Below, piece by piece: positions 11,980 through 24,107 of a DNA stretch of 64,000 bases. Source of the DNA: Membranipora membranacea (taxonomy: Eukaryota; Bryozoa; Gymnolaemata; Cheilostomatida; Membraniporidae); NCBI GenBank assembly GCA_914767715.1, contig OU612071.1:14504948-14568947 (forward strand), read 5' to 3'. Within the stretch, counting starts at the first letter, position 1. Every line of letters begins with the position of its first letter. A program made the translations under genes and the position numbers. Under the pieces are notes generated by a model. It was given only the letters and a program-made list of their open reading frames with translations, had not been told where the DNA came from and made no database searches.

Positions 11980-13205
11980 GTTGAACCCTGGGCCGCTTGA
12001 ATGTTATGATCAGGTCATTTCCAGTGATGCCTGCAGCCTTTGTATGAGGTCTTTGGTTACTTGATGAGCGCATAGCTTCCAGAGCACTGGTTATTTTGGC
12101 ATGTATTGTCTGTCTGTGATAGTCATTATTGTTTAAACATGTGACGTCATAGATGCAAAAAATGTCTTTCAGTGGGTTTCTTATCTTAGAAATGAAGGTC
12201 CGGTTCCAGTTTCTGTGGTCTAACCAGGCACAGCAGATAACCTTCAGATCATTCCAGGACTCTGGTATAGCATTGCCTGAGTATCATGACAGATAAGTCA
12301 TACCTGCTGGACTTTGACAGCCACAGGAAATTTATAACTGTGTACAGTCAATAACTTGGACGATGTTTTAATTTTATATGATACTCTCAGAGTACTTAGA
12401 TAGTACTTAGATAATCTGTGATCTCTCTGATATACCATAGGTTTGAGAATATAATTTCGTGCCAATTTTTGTTATCACGGTTCATGTCCACTTAACAGCC
12501 TAGTTATGCTATTGAATCTTATAATCTGTTGACTGAATTAAAGCAGCTTGATGAGTGTCAAGTTTCGAGGTCACTGACTATATTTGCACGAGTTGCTGTT
12601 ATCTTATTGTTGACTGTCATTTGGTCAAACAGTTCACGTCATAGCTGTAAGAATTTGACCGTGACGTTAGTTATCTATCCCCAATAGTTGCATGTCCATC
12701 TGATGGCCTGGGAATGACATTGAACTTTGTTATTTGATCAGAATGATGAGCGCATAGCATCGATGTCACTGTTTCTGCTGTTATTTTAATGCTGATTGGC
12801 ATCTGTCAAAACATGTGATGTCATAGCAGCAGGATTTTGTGGGTCAATTGGTTTATTATCTGATAGCTGACCCTACCAGAAAACACAAGATGATATATAA
12901 ATTATCTTAGGTCTATGATCTAAATTTGGCCTGAGCTCATAAAATTTGGACCAGCTTTGCACATTGAACTTCTATTGACCCAAATGTCTGTTTGCTAACC
13001 AATGTCATGTTGACGCTGGCAGCCTTAGCATGGCATTGAGAAATGTGGTCATAAGACCCAGATTTAATCGGTTTGATGAGCTCATAACCTCTACACCACT
13101 TATTATATTGACATTAGTGTTTGTTATCACACCATAAATGATTGTCCAGACATTTCACGTCATAGATGCAAGAGTGTTTTTGTCCTTTGGCATTCACGGA
13201 ATAGG
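11980..13205. repeat. Four degenerate direct modules around a CGTCATAG core
   Basis: Four related modules lie at about 11980-12190, 12510-12670, 12690-12870 and 12990-13205. Most carry GATGAGC(G/T)CATA, then CACTG.TTAT, then GTCA...CAAACAT, and all end in a core of the type ACGTCATAGATGCAAG (12144, 12636, 12819 and 13157). The first contains a perfect CRE palindrome TGACGTCA at 12142-12149. The array is copied in unit B, where the CRE is mutated. It may be an old satellite-like or mobile repeat; a regulatory role is only a possibility. Confidence 0.55.
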
Positions 13206-13468
13206 CTAAGATCATATAGTTTTGCTAGCAATTCCAGAATAATTTTTAGAGTTTCAAAAGCATTTTTCATATTAGCTGCTGACCACAGAGAGTGATAAAC
13301 CCCTATCAGCAATCATCGTCTACAAAGTGATAGGAATAATGGCCACTTACAAATCCTGTGGAGCTGTTCCAGTTCGTAGACCCTGTTACACCTTTTTGTG
13401 ATTTGACCAGGGACCAAAGCAAATGTATAGGTCATCCAATGTTTCTGATATTATATTGTCCTAAGATC

Positions 13469-13694
13469 ATGGTTTAGCGTACAAAGATTTTCAACTCAAA
13501 TGACTGACTCTATGAGCAGGAGTTTCATCTTTTAAATAGGCTGCAAAATTGAAAATTGTTTACACTGACTCTCATTTTTCATTTTTTTGAACATTTGACC
13601 TTGAAATTTCTGCGCCATCATCATGTTTCCATGGAGAAGACATTCTTCTTGATTACACAACATTGCACTATAGCATATAGCATCACAATTAGAG
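13469..13694. other. Spacer between the duplicated units
   Basis: About 226 bp has no counterpart after unit B. No gene or repeat is recognised in it. Confidence 0.5.
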
Positions 13695-14352
13695 TCAAGT
13701 AAGCTTTTGAGAAACCCAAACAAAACATCATTAGAACATCCAGTTATGTAAGTTTAGCCATTCTCCCTGGTTTAGCCAAGTACTTTTTATACTGCCTTAT
13801 AAATAATGCAGGGACTCTACGTTTGTTTCAGAGCTCATTCAGAATTCGATTAAATATCAACACCGCTCCTTCATGCCAACTTTTTTACAAGTTGTTGAGT
13901 GCAATGCAACGCAAAGCCTTATTACATTACACTGCACGATATCAATAATGTATTTGATGTCAGTAGCGAAACAGAGCTGAAAACTACTTGTTCTGTGTTT
14001 ACAAATACAGACAACATAGTATAAATCTCAAAATCTGACAACTACTTCTGACGTGCAACAAGGAGTTTCATTTAATTTTTTTGAGACCTAAATGTTTTTT
14101 TCTTGTAATTGAGTGCGGATAATTTTTTTATTCGCCCCCACTTATGTGGGTGTATAGAGCTATGCAGTGGTTAACAGAGCGTTTCATAGAATCATTAGTT
14201 TCAATTACCAATGGAATACACACAGATACATAGTAGGGAATAGTTTATCAGTAATTTATTCCATTTTTTTATTCTTTTTAACCTGATGGGATGATTGAAG
14301 AGGTAACAAAAATCCAATCCACCTGTAGTTTATCTTCAATTCTTGATTTCAG

Positions 14353-17036
14353 ATGTGTTAAAGAGAGTACAAGCAAACCAGAGATTACCGAACACATATG
14401 GCTACACATACAAACTCTACTAACCTACAGTGTGACATGTGTCTGCAGGTGTTATCCAATACAGATGAATACCTTAATCATCTTAAGGTGAGTGATTCTC
14501 TTTTTAAATTTGAGATGTAATCCAAAAATTAAAACACGGAGTTGCACCAGGAAATCATTTGATCTCTCTCTTTGTAATAAAGATGAAAGTCTTAATCATT
14601 TGATGGTAAGTCTAACTCCTTAGGTACTTGAACTGCTTAATACGCTGTTATTCAGGATCATGCCAACAGTCATTAATCTCCTTTTATGACAGTCGGCATT
14701 TGAATCTGGCAGGTTGTCCAACCAACATTTTTTCCCTATCAACATGTGACTATGCAGTACCGCATGTTTTGTTTTGTAACCTTTGTATGAATGGCAATCA
14801 GTCAATTTGACTCTGGTGGGCTACTTGCAAACCAGCACCTCTCTGGGCACTCATTATCAAGAGAGAACATAAAATTAAATCAACTTCGAAATCTGTACTA
14901 GAACTTAAAGTAATATTCAAAAGGTTTAGTCAAGCTATATACTTTGCTGGGTTGGAGTTTAGAAAACATATAGTTTTAAAATAAAAAGATTCTTTTCAAC
15001 TATTAGGGTGTTTTTTGATTAAGTAGCAAAAATGGCCCGACTCTCGTCAAAGTTATTAAAATCAAGTTATACTTTCGTAGCCATGAACACATACCACTCG
15101 ATTTCTTTTTAATATATGGGACACAAACAACTGCCAACTGTGGATAATTAAGCCAGGTGTGCAAAGCCTATTGATCATATTCTATGTATTCTTAGACCGC
15201 GTCTCATCTTCGCGAGCTCTTACGGTCAAACAGAGGTCAATTGTGGGCCGTTGTAGAATGCTGAGCGTGTGGCCTTTGTTGAGTCGCATTCACCTTGACC
15301 TGGTTACATACAAGTCCTCTTTAAGTTGTGCCCCGCTTTAGCCAAAATGAAATGAAGGAATGTTATTAAAAAGCTATAAATACTGACATTCCTTCATTTC
15401 AATTCTTTCCAACGTATTATCATATATTATATGATATTATGTAGGATCTGATAAAAAGGACGACCATTGGAAAATTCTTGAAAATAAAAGTAAAGCTGAA
15501 AATACGGATACAAGTGAAAATGTCGTATATCCCTTCCTAGGGTCTGCTTTGGCTAGACTAATAAGGTACTAAAGATATTTTGAGTCCCTATTTTTGGGGT
15601 CAAACAAGAGATAATACTGATTCCCTTCCTATAAGAGCACCAAACATTAAACTATATAGGCCTACACCTTTATTGAACAATTCTCGTGACCAAGTTTTCT
15701 GTGTGATGCCTACATGATATTGGCTGCTGATGGAAAGTCAGGTAACCAGAGAATAGAGCAGAAACGTACGACAGAGAGTTTCCTGCTGGCTCACATAACA
15801 TGTATTTTTGAAAGTTATGCTCCATTCATGACAACACAGGACTCGTAATGCCTCTAATCTGTGTCAAACTCCCCAAGTATTATTTGAATATCATATTCAT
15901 TTACAAATTGATCATTCATATATTTCAAAAGATTACGGGAAATCGTTTTCGCTGAATTCAATCGTTTCACTTGTTGAGTGGAGACTGTTTCCTGTTTGAC
16001 AGTATGATGATGTTTGATGTTTGTTTATTTAGACATTTCCTGTATCACTCCTAAAAAGGTTGACAAAATTGAAATGTTTACATAAAAATTGATGGAAAAA
16101 TATTGCACTAGTTGAAAAATCTCATATAGAATTCAAAAAAGCTGTTCTGCCGTTTTACAGTGCGGCATTTGCTGGGTCGGTATTTGTCGATTACTGCTTT
16201 ACAGGCGGATTTTCTTTGAGTGTTAGGTCTGATTCTATTGTTCAGCAGATGGGTATTATCTGTTGAAATTTTTAAAAAGTGTTCGCTGCATAGAGACATT
16301 AAGAAGTCGGATATATAGGGTAAGGCTAGCTTGGTCAGTCTATCGTCATAGTGCTCTATGTGTGGCATCATCATTTGTGTAGCGTATCTCTGCACTTTCT
16401 CTAGTTTCTCTTTATCAGTAAGTTAGTAGCCTATCAGAGGCAGCGTGATAAAAAGTTCTAAGTTTTTCTTAGTTGGTTGAGAAAGGGCAGCTTCTCATTT
16501 CTAGTCAAGCCAGATATAATTCTATAGGGCAGAAAAAAGCGTTTTGTACCAAACATTATAATGTTGTTGAAAAATTTGGAAGATTTTCCCGTTTTACTCA
16601 AATGGTTATTGGCTCTGTTGCCCTCTCTTTTTTTTAGGTTCAGAAAGGAATTTCTTATTTGTGTGGATACTTGATTGATCGATTAATGTAGCCCATACAA
16701 ATAAGAAAAATTCTCCTGAGTTTTTGCAACTGCAGACTGAGATTTATTTGCAATGAGATTTTTTTTGCAAATCTTTCTAGGGTATTATGACAACTTATTG
16801 TGAGTTTATTTCATAATTTATTTTTCTCGTCACCACAGACACATGGACAAAAGGATTTGCATATCGGCGAACAGTGTGGGCGATATTTTCGAGACAAATG
16901 TACTTTAGGCATCCACATGAGAACTCACACTGGTGAGAAGCCCTTCCAGTGCTCCATATGCAGAAAAACATTCCGGCAGAGCGGCACATTCAAAAGGCAC
17001 ATGAAACATCAAGAGAAAGGAGCGCAGTCATCATAA
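14353..17036 (+). pseudogene. Decayed copy of zinc-finger exons 4 and 5
   Basis: The exon 4 copy (14353-14487, 135 nt like the parent) keeps its acceptor and its GTGAGT donor, but its third codon is TAA instead of the parental Lys codon. The exon 5 copy (16839-17036) keeps the CACCACAG acceptor and an open frame. However, the first zinc-binding Cys of finger 4 has become Gly (GEQC for CEQC), an Arg has become Gly in the helix region, and a 3 nt deletion turns HMRIH into HMKH, altering His spacing in finger 5. Exons 1-3 are absent. It is best read as a duplicated 3' gene fragment. The exon 5 copy could still be spliced as an alternative terminal exon of gene A, since phase and acceptor fit. 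Confidence 0.8.
15875..16725 (-). mobile_element. CR1/L2-like LINE fragment inserted in unit B
   Basis: About 850 bp is absent at the matching place in unit A (near 8285-8320). On the minus strand, about 16425 down to 16108, the frame reads DKEKLEKVQRYATQ, then PHIEHYDDRLTKLALP. This matches the region after the reverse transcriptase of non-LTR elements, where a sequence like LEKVQRRATKLIP...RLK.LGLP is typical. The RT catalytic core is missing. Family assignment rests on the motif alone. Confidence 0.55.
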
Positions 17037-17148
17037 TTGGCAGCAAGCTGACCGGTAATAGAAGGCGTGGCCAAGATGTTCACCTTCAGATCAAGGATGT
17101 AGTGAACATGCGTTTCTCAATTCCTGGAAACTAGGAAGGCTTTACATT

Positions 17149-17517
17149 CAGTGGTGGGAATGGGCCTATACGTTGAATAGGAAGTTCACATCAATGCCTA
17201 TACACCCTCAATAAGTGTATAGGCACTTATAACCTATCACTGCTGTGCAATTTGTATGCTTGTATAGGTTTGTTTATGTTGTATTCTAGGGTTTGCTTAC
17301 TTTCACTTCACTGTTTGCCTCCTCTCATTTCAGTCAAAACATGCTCTTAGATTTAGGCTCAAAAAGTCCAAAAGATACACCAGAAACACTGTAATTTGGG
17401 CACAAATATCAAGCAAATTCGCGGGGAAACCCCCGTACCCACCCCCCCTCCCGTCACCGCTGCAATGATCTCAATCTTTGGTGTATAGGCACTTATTTCT
17501 TTTCATTTCCACCACTG
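17149..17517. mobile_element. hAT-type MITE, 369 bp
   Basis: The left end is CAGTGGTGGGAATG and the right end is CATTTCCACCACTG, nearly perfect terminal inverted repeats. It is flanked by the exact 8 bp duplication TTTACATT (17141-17148 and 17518-17525). Unit A has a single uninterrupted site here (CATACATCCCACTC near 8730-8745), so insertion followed the segmental duplication. An 8 bp duplication and a CAGTGG terminus are typical of hAT elements. Internally it carries GTGTATAGGCACTTAT at two places. No transposase is present, so it is non-autonomous. Confidence 0.88.
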
Positions 17518-17525
17518 TTTACATT

Positions 17526-20405
17526 CCACTCCCATTTAATTATTTTCGTGCTGAGTGACCTCCCAGCAACCCCAAAACAATTTGGCGCAACCCTAAAGCA
17601 ATCAGGCTGCCCAGCACTTGAGCCACACCTGTTTCTCTAGTTTGGAAATGTTTAGCTCATTCATTGCCAATTAATCATATTTTCTGCTTTTCTTATCCAG
17701 GCACTTTTAAGGCCATATTAAGGGGTGCTCAGTTTTGGCGGATGCGATCCTCCCAACTGTGACGTTTGTCAGATCTTCATCAGCGACCAGGAGTGCTGAG
17801 GTGAGGTGCGGTGCAGGAAGGGAATGTGATGATAATAGTCAAGATAAATGTAGGCTGATCGGTGTTGAGGAAATCGAGTTTCAGTCAGATGGTGTGTTCA
17901 ACCAAGGAGCAAAACCTCTGGTTCAACTAATGGCAGGAAGATGTGAAATATAAACACCATAGGACAAAAGGTGAGGGTTTGTTTTTAGATATTTCTGGTA
18001 CTAAGACTAAGATTAAGTCAACTGTATTTAACTCTTTTATTCAACCATAAAGGAGTTGTGTGCAGACATTGTAAACTTTCTCACCATGATCTTGCTATTT
18101 CCTCTACACATGAGTAACCGCATATTTTTTGGAGGTCATTTTCTCTATAATTTAGTCTAGAAATCGGAGGTTGTATTAATAGGAGAAAAAGTAACCTGGA
18201 AAAAAAACACCCCATGGGTACATGGTGGTCACATTTAAGGGCATAATGCATGACTGGCTTGCATTATTTCTAAATACATATGGGGTTGAAGATGTCGGTC
18301 GAACTTTTATGTTCAACTGAACAATAAAATTCGATAAATTCCTTGCACTTTTTGGTCATGTTGGGTGGTTAATTCTTTTTGATGAGTGCAGCGAAACCAC
18401 AATAGCTCATCTTATGTCAATCTTTTTATTACAAGGTATGAAACTGATTCTAAGAAAGATACTAAAATAACTAGTTGCTTCAGTAGAGTATGGAACCAGA
18501 ATGAATTAATCTGGGAACAAAATCACACATGGATTCACACTAAACATCATCGTACGCGATAAAGAAGTAAGTTAACTGTCTGCTGTATTTATATATATAT
18601 CATTTATTACATTTTAGTTATTTATATTATATATGATATGTGTGGTGTATGCTGTAGTAACTAATTTAGCAGAATTGACCTTTTTCCCCCGGCTGACTTA
18701 CAAGCAATAAAGCAGCTCAAGTTTTGGCCATAAGGGATTAGTGCCATACTCTGATCAACGTCTCATGATGTCGTACGGAAGAATTTATTTCTGGAGACAT
18801 TAATTTCAAAGTGATTTACGTCAACATAAAACTTTCGTTCCTATCGGGACTCTATTTAGTCACCCCTCTGTCGTGAGAATTGTTGGGATCACCAATTTGT
18901 ATCCTGTTTAGAAAATGGGCATACATATTCACAGTCTGGCAAAGCGGAATGAAACCTACTTATTATTGGGATCTTTGTCAGTAAAACGTAATCATTTCGC
19001 AATCACTTGTCATAACTTGTCATAACTTGTCCAATATAACCTTGGTAAGCATGATGAAGCTGTCTAATTGCATGCCACCCACCTGGTCCATGGTTGTGAC
19101 AGACCTATAAATGTAAAATTCAATGAAAGAAAATAGTGTCAATTTTTTCGGCCCTGGGAATGTAAAGCTTGAGCTTGAACACAGATTATGTGATTTAAAT
19201 ACCTATCTATCAATCACTTGAAAAAAGTCTATTGTCACCACAAGATTTTAAAATAACGATCCACTTCCACCAAAGAAAAGCAAGATACAAAATACAAAGT
19301 TCTTTTAAAAAAAGTTTATATTGCCATGAACAACATTGCTCAATGATTCATCAAGAAGAACTATTGGATTTTGTGAGACAGATCCATTTACAAAATAATA
19401 CAGTGCAAAAAATAGTTAACGATTGAACCTTTACTCTGTTTGTAGAATTATCCTCCCTGCACAGACCCTGAACTGCTAATCAAGTCAGCGGTTTTGCCTA
19501 GCTGCTTTTGGAGAAAAATGGTTAGACCAATGTTTTGATTTTCGCCTTTGAGGGAACGATATTTATTTAATTATTTATTCGTTTTTGTCAATAATTTCTT
19601 TGGTGCTGACTTTTTTGTGCTGTATTAACATCCTCACTGCTAAAACAGGGAGCAAATATCCAAGTGTGTTTAATCTGGTTCATAAAACTACGTTGGGTGT
19701 TATTTTTATCCAATTATCATTTTTGTTGAATATTGTCAATTGGAGTATCTGACAAAAATTTGTTGTGAGCTCACTTTCCTATTATGTCTAATATCAAATC
19801 TATTGGATACAAGATAAGTTATTTTTTCATTCTGCACATGGAAATAAATGATTATATTCAGAGCCGACTTTTAGTTTATTTTCTATTTTAAGTCGAATTA
19901 CAGAAGAAAATTGGGTCATAATGCATCAAAATGACACCTCCATCTGGAAAACCTTTCTTCATTTTGCAATGCTTGAGACGGATTTGTACAATATGTTTCT
20001 TTGCCAATCTTCAGCACTTTTTGTTACGCTTTCCAAGGGATGTCTAACCATTCAGTTGGCAGTACTAGCATTTGAATCTAGGTGGCTGGCATTAAATCAC
20101 CAACACTGGATGGTACCAACATGTACTGTGGGCGTGACAAAGAGCGTCATTCTATTGGCTATATTCAGGACTGTTTGCCACCCTAGAGTTTATGTCTGTG
20201 TTAAGATGACAATGACAATTCAAGCCTATCAAATCTTGTATACTTTATTGGAAAGTGGTACATTCAAACATTGAAATCATAGCTGTCTGGCCTCTTGACT
20301 TGTGGAATATTCAGATTTGTGAAGGTCACTCCACCACCCACGCAATATACAATATAGCTTCTGTAGGCTTCTACGATCACTTATGATTGATCATGATTTT
20401 ATTAA
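17526..20405. other. Non-coding part of unit B
   Basis: Parallels 8745-11455 of unit A. ORFs at 17735-17953 and 19921-20274 have altered frames relative to unit A and show no domain; no gene is called. A TA-rich microsatellite lies near 18588-18600. Confidence 0.5.
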
Positions 20406-20591
20406 CTATAGACAAGTAGAGATTACAAGTCTGTAACATTTTTCTACTAGTTGCTCTAGTCCCTCAGCCCCTTTTTTTCTGTCCAGATATATGAGGAGAA
20501 GTCTAAATTCATGAGCATTACTCACACATTTCATTTGCTCCTCGGTAAATTGCAAATGTAGGTTGGTACAACCGACCGTTGCGCTTGTCAC
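20406..20591 (-). CDS. Candidate small minus-strand ORF or exon, copy B (unknown)
   Basis: Copy of 11456-11641 with one amino-acid change (Ala to Glu) and three silent changes. There is no domain, no ATG at the head and no transcript evidence. It is listed because the substitution pattern is mildly suggestive of coding. Confidence 0.22.
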   Translation of the reverse strand: MTSATVGCTNLHLQFTEEQMKCVSNAHEFRLLLIYLDRKKGAEGLEQLVEKCYRLVISTCL

Positions 20592-21579
20592 AGCGTGGAC
20601 AACGGTGTTTGATATTCGATTCTACCTGGCAAGTATTTTAGTCATAAAAAAGGCCAACTCCAGGTAACTCTGTAGTTTTGGCTCAGGATGCATAGTTTAG
20701 CTCTGATATATAATGGACCTAATCCGCTCATATTCCAGTAGGTTTATGACAAACTCTGCCAACATTTTTATTATATGATATGAACACCATTTCATGACTT
20801 TGTTATATTTATTCTGCGCAATTATATTATTTTCTTTGTCAAACAGGATCTAGGCTGTGTTGGCTTTGATTGGTTTCTAGGTTGGCATGACCCAATCTAG
20901 CAAACACATTAATGTTTGTTGAACCCTGGGCTGCTTGAATGTTATGATCAGGTCATTTCCAGTGATGCCTGCAGCCTTTGTATGAGGTCTGTGGTTACTT
21001 GATGAGCGCATAGCTTCCAGAGCACTGGCAATGACTTATTTATAATATTTGGCATTTGAGTATTATAATCTTTGGCACTGGTTATTTTGGCATGTATTGT
21101 CTGTGATAGTCATTATTGTTTAAACATATAGCGTCATAGATGCAACAAATGTTTTTCAGTGAGTTTCTAATCTTAGAAATGAAGGTCCGGTTCAAGTTTC
21201 TGTGGTATAACCAGGCACAGCAGATAAGCTTCAGTTCATTCCAAGACTCTGGTATAGCATTGCCTGACTATCATGACAGACAACCCAGATTTTCACATAG
21301 TATTTCTAGTTATCAAGGTCACTGATTATTTTGGCGTCAGACACTCATTATCTGATGTCATCAGGCCAAACATGCCAAGTATACCTGCTGGACTTTGACA
21401 GCCACAGGAAATTTATAACTGTGTACAATAACATGGACGATGTTTGAATTTTATATGATACTCTCAGAGAACACTGATAGTACTGAGATAATCTGTGATC
21501 TCCCTGATATACCATAGGTTTGAGAATATAATTTCGTGCCAATTTTTGTTGTCACGTTCGTTTCATGTCCACTCAACAG

Positions 21580-22660
21580 TTGTGCTGTCACGATTTTGTA
21601 TTTGGCTAGGACTGATTCTGACTCGATTCTGATTCTGGCATCGATTTTCCCGATTTCAATTTTTCGATTTAACACCTTCGATTTCAACAACCCCTTTGCC
21701 AAATTTCGATTTCTCATTTTTGGTATATTCGATTCTAGGTATCGATATATGGTTTTAATGATGTGGCCAAGAAGAGAAGCACAGGGCCCTTAATAAGAGA
21801 CTTGATTCACAACTGCAATTCATCCAAAGATGTAGCCTATGTATTAAAAGCACACTCAGGCTTTTACCCCACAAAGCTATTCAGAACATGGACATGTAGT
21901 ATAATACTGAAAAAACTACTAATGAATTTTCGACATGTTAGATTGACAAACATCAGACCTGGCAGTTATACCAGTACTGCTACTGCTTCTGCCCCTTGAC
22001 CCCTAAAGTGAGCCAGAGGCAGCATCCTCCCCATACCCATGACTGTCACCAAATGTCTCATCACTGTTGGCTGATGAAATTTTGTTCTCAGCATATTCTT
22101 TTGAACGACGCTTGTTCATGGGTGCCCTCATGCTTTTTGTAATATTGGCATCTTTCTGAGGCTTTTTCAGCTTGCAGATTTTGCACTGCACCCTGCATAT
22201 CAGTTTTAGCATCCAATCTTTCCAATATGTCAAAAAAATTCCATATGCCTGATGATCTAGAGAGCATGATGGATAACTATATTATTCAACTCTAACTGCA
22301 AAGTTACAGTATTTATATCTTGTCTCTTTCTGATGCTAAAGCCAATGATGCAGCACCATCAAAATAGGCAAAGATCCTGTTCTAATATGCTTCGCATAAA
22401 TACTAGAACAAGTTTAATCCATTTGCCTGCATTCCTGTTGCACCCTTCCACTGGTGGCGCGCGTGACCAGTGGATCGGGAGCGACTTGGAAAGCAGGCAA
22501 ATGGACAAACTTGGTCTACATAAATACAAACTGACAATATCATCGTGAAACACAAACAAGTTTTAGCAAGATTAGCGATGACACCTTATTAAATAGCGAT
22601 TATGAGGTGTTATCGATTAGATATTCCCGATATGAATCGTTTCGTATCGTGGCAGCACTA
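21580..22660. mobile_element. hAT-type element with BED-finger remnant, 1.08 kb
   Basis: The left end is TTGTGCTGTCACGAT; the right end in reverse complement is TAGTGCTGCCACGAT. The flanks are CTCAACAG (21572-21579) and CTTAACAG (22661-22668), an 8 bp duplication with one difference. Unit A has the single empty site CTTAACAG at 12491-12498. Subterminal CGATTT-type repeats are dense at 21615-21745. On the minus strand at about 22235-22060 there is a degenerate BED-type zinc finger: CKICK, then a run ending MNKRRSKEYAE. BED fingers sit at the N terminus of many hAT transposases. No catalytic domain remains. A hairpin lies inside (22409-22514). Confidence 0.8.
22409..22514. repeat. Long-armed hairpin inside the hAT element
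   Basis: Arms 22409-22430 and 22493-22514 are nearly perfect reverse complements. The core CCATTTGCCTGC / GCAGGCAAATGG is exact, and an inner pair CCACTGGT / ACCAGTGG strengthens the stem. The GC-rich loop (GGCGCGCG) is unlike the AT-rich surroundings. Confidence 0.7.
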
Positions 22661-23559
22661 CTTAACAGCCTAGTTATGCTATTGAAACTTGTAATCTGTT
22701 GACCGAATTAAAGCAGCTTGATGAGGTCACTGACTATATTTGCACGAGTTGCTGTTATCTAATTGTTGACTGTCATTTGGTCAAACATTCCACGTCATAG
22801 CTATAAGAATTTGACCATCATGTTAGTTATCTATCCCAATAGTTGCGTGTCGATCTGATGACCTGGGAATGACATTGAACTTTGTAATTTGATCAGCATG
22901 ATGAGCGTCTAGCATCGATGTCACTGTTTATGCTGTTATTTTAATGCTGATTGGCATCTGTCAAAACATGTGATGTCATAGCAGCAGGAATTTGTAGGTC
23001 AATCGGTTTATGATCTGATAGCTGACCCTACCAGAAAACGCAGGATGATATATAAATTATCTTAGGTCTATCTATGATCCAAATTTGGCCTGAGCTCATG
23101 AAATTCGGACCAGCTTTGCACATTGAACTTCCATGCAGTCATTAGACCCGGATTTAATCAGTTTGATGAGCTCATAACCTCTATACCACTTATCATATTG
23201 ACATTAGTGTTTGTTATCATACCATAAATGATTGTCCAAACATTTCACGTCATAGATGCAAGAGTGTTTTTGTCCTTTGACATTCAACGGAATAGGCTAA
23301 GATCATACAGTTTTGCTAGCAATTCAAGAATAATTTTTCGAGTTTCAAAAGCATTTTTCATATTAGCTGCTGACCACAGAGAGTGATAAACCCATCTCAA
23401 CAATCACCGGCTACAAAGTGATAGGAATAATTGCCACTTACAAATCCTGTGGAGCTGATCAGGTTCGTAGATCCTGTTACACCTTTTTGTGATTTGACCA
23501 GGGACCAAAGAAAATGTATAGTTCATCCAATGTTTCTGATATTATATTGTCCTAAGATC

Positions 23560-24107
23560 GAAAGTTTTTGAAATTTTTCATGAAAATTCTAGGGTAAAAA
23601 GTCTCATGGGAAAAGTTAGAAATGCACAAAAAAGATTATCATAGTAACTAGTCAGCTTCTCGATGCGCTTTCTTGAATATTATCAGCGTTTAACTCTTAG
23701 ATGATAGTACAAGGTGTTGTGGCTACACTAATGTCTCTTTAAATTCGTCGACTTTTCCCTGATTATTATTTATCATATATTCAGATCCACTACTGCTATA
23801 AATAGGACAGTAGTGTACATATAGTATATATATATGTATATATATGTATATAGTGTATTAAATTTGATTATATGAGCCTTGCGTTGGGAAGTTTGTACTA
23901 CAATTCCCCAGACACTGTCAGAAGACAACATACCCTAAAAACTACTATCTACTTAAGTACTAGTCAAACGGTATCTCAGCAAAAACAGAACAATTCTTGA
24001 AGTTGCCAAGATGCTGATGTGAGAGTGCATTGATTGTTTTTATATTATCTAATAATATGAAAAAGTAAGTACTATGCCTGGAGAGATATTAATATGTGCT
24101 TCAAACT
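23560..24107. other. Intergenic, AT-rich
   Basis: No gene is seen. A TA/TATG microsatellite occupies about 23818-23862. Confidence 0.6.

Larger units (their letters stand above)
5801..13468. repeat. Tandem segmental duplication, unit A
   Basis: This 7.7 kb segment is colinear and strongly similar by eye to 13695-23559. Matching landmarks are TCAAGTAAGCTTTTGAGAAA (5801 / 13695), exon 4 (6524 / 14353), exon 5 (8429 / 16839), an ATGCATCAAAATGACACCTC segment (10967 / 19921), a conserved minus-strand ORF (11456 / 20406) and CTAAGATC at the right edge (13468 / 23559). Unit A keeps intact exons 4 and 5 of the zinc-finger gene and lacks the mobile insertions seen in unit B, so it serves as the empty-site reference. 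Confidence 0.9.
13695..23559. repeat. Tandem segmental duplication, unit B
   Basis: Colinear copy of 5801-13468, longer because of insertions: LINE fragment near 15875-16725, hAT MITE 17149-17517, hAT element 21580-22660, and smaller pieces near 19166-19282 and 21030-21075. It also lacks bases present in unit A, for example about 130 bp near unit A 6060-6190 and about 230 bp near unit A 7465-7700. Direct orientation and adjacency point to a tandem duplication followed by independent decay. Confidence 0.9.
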
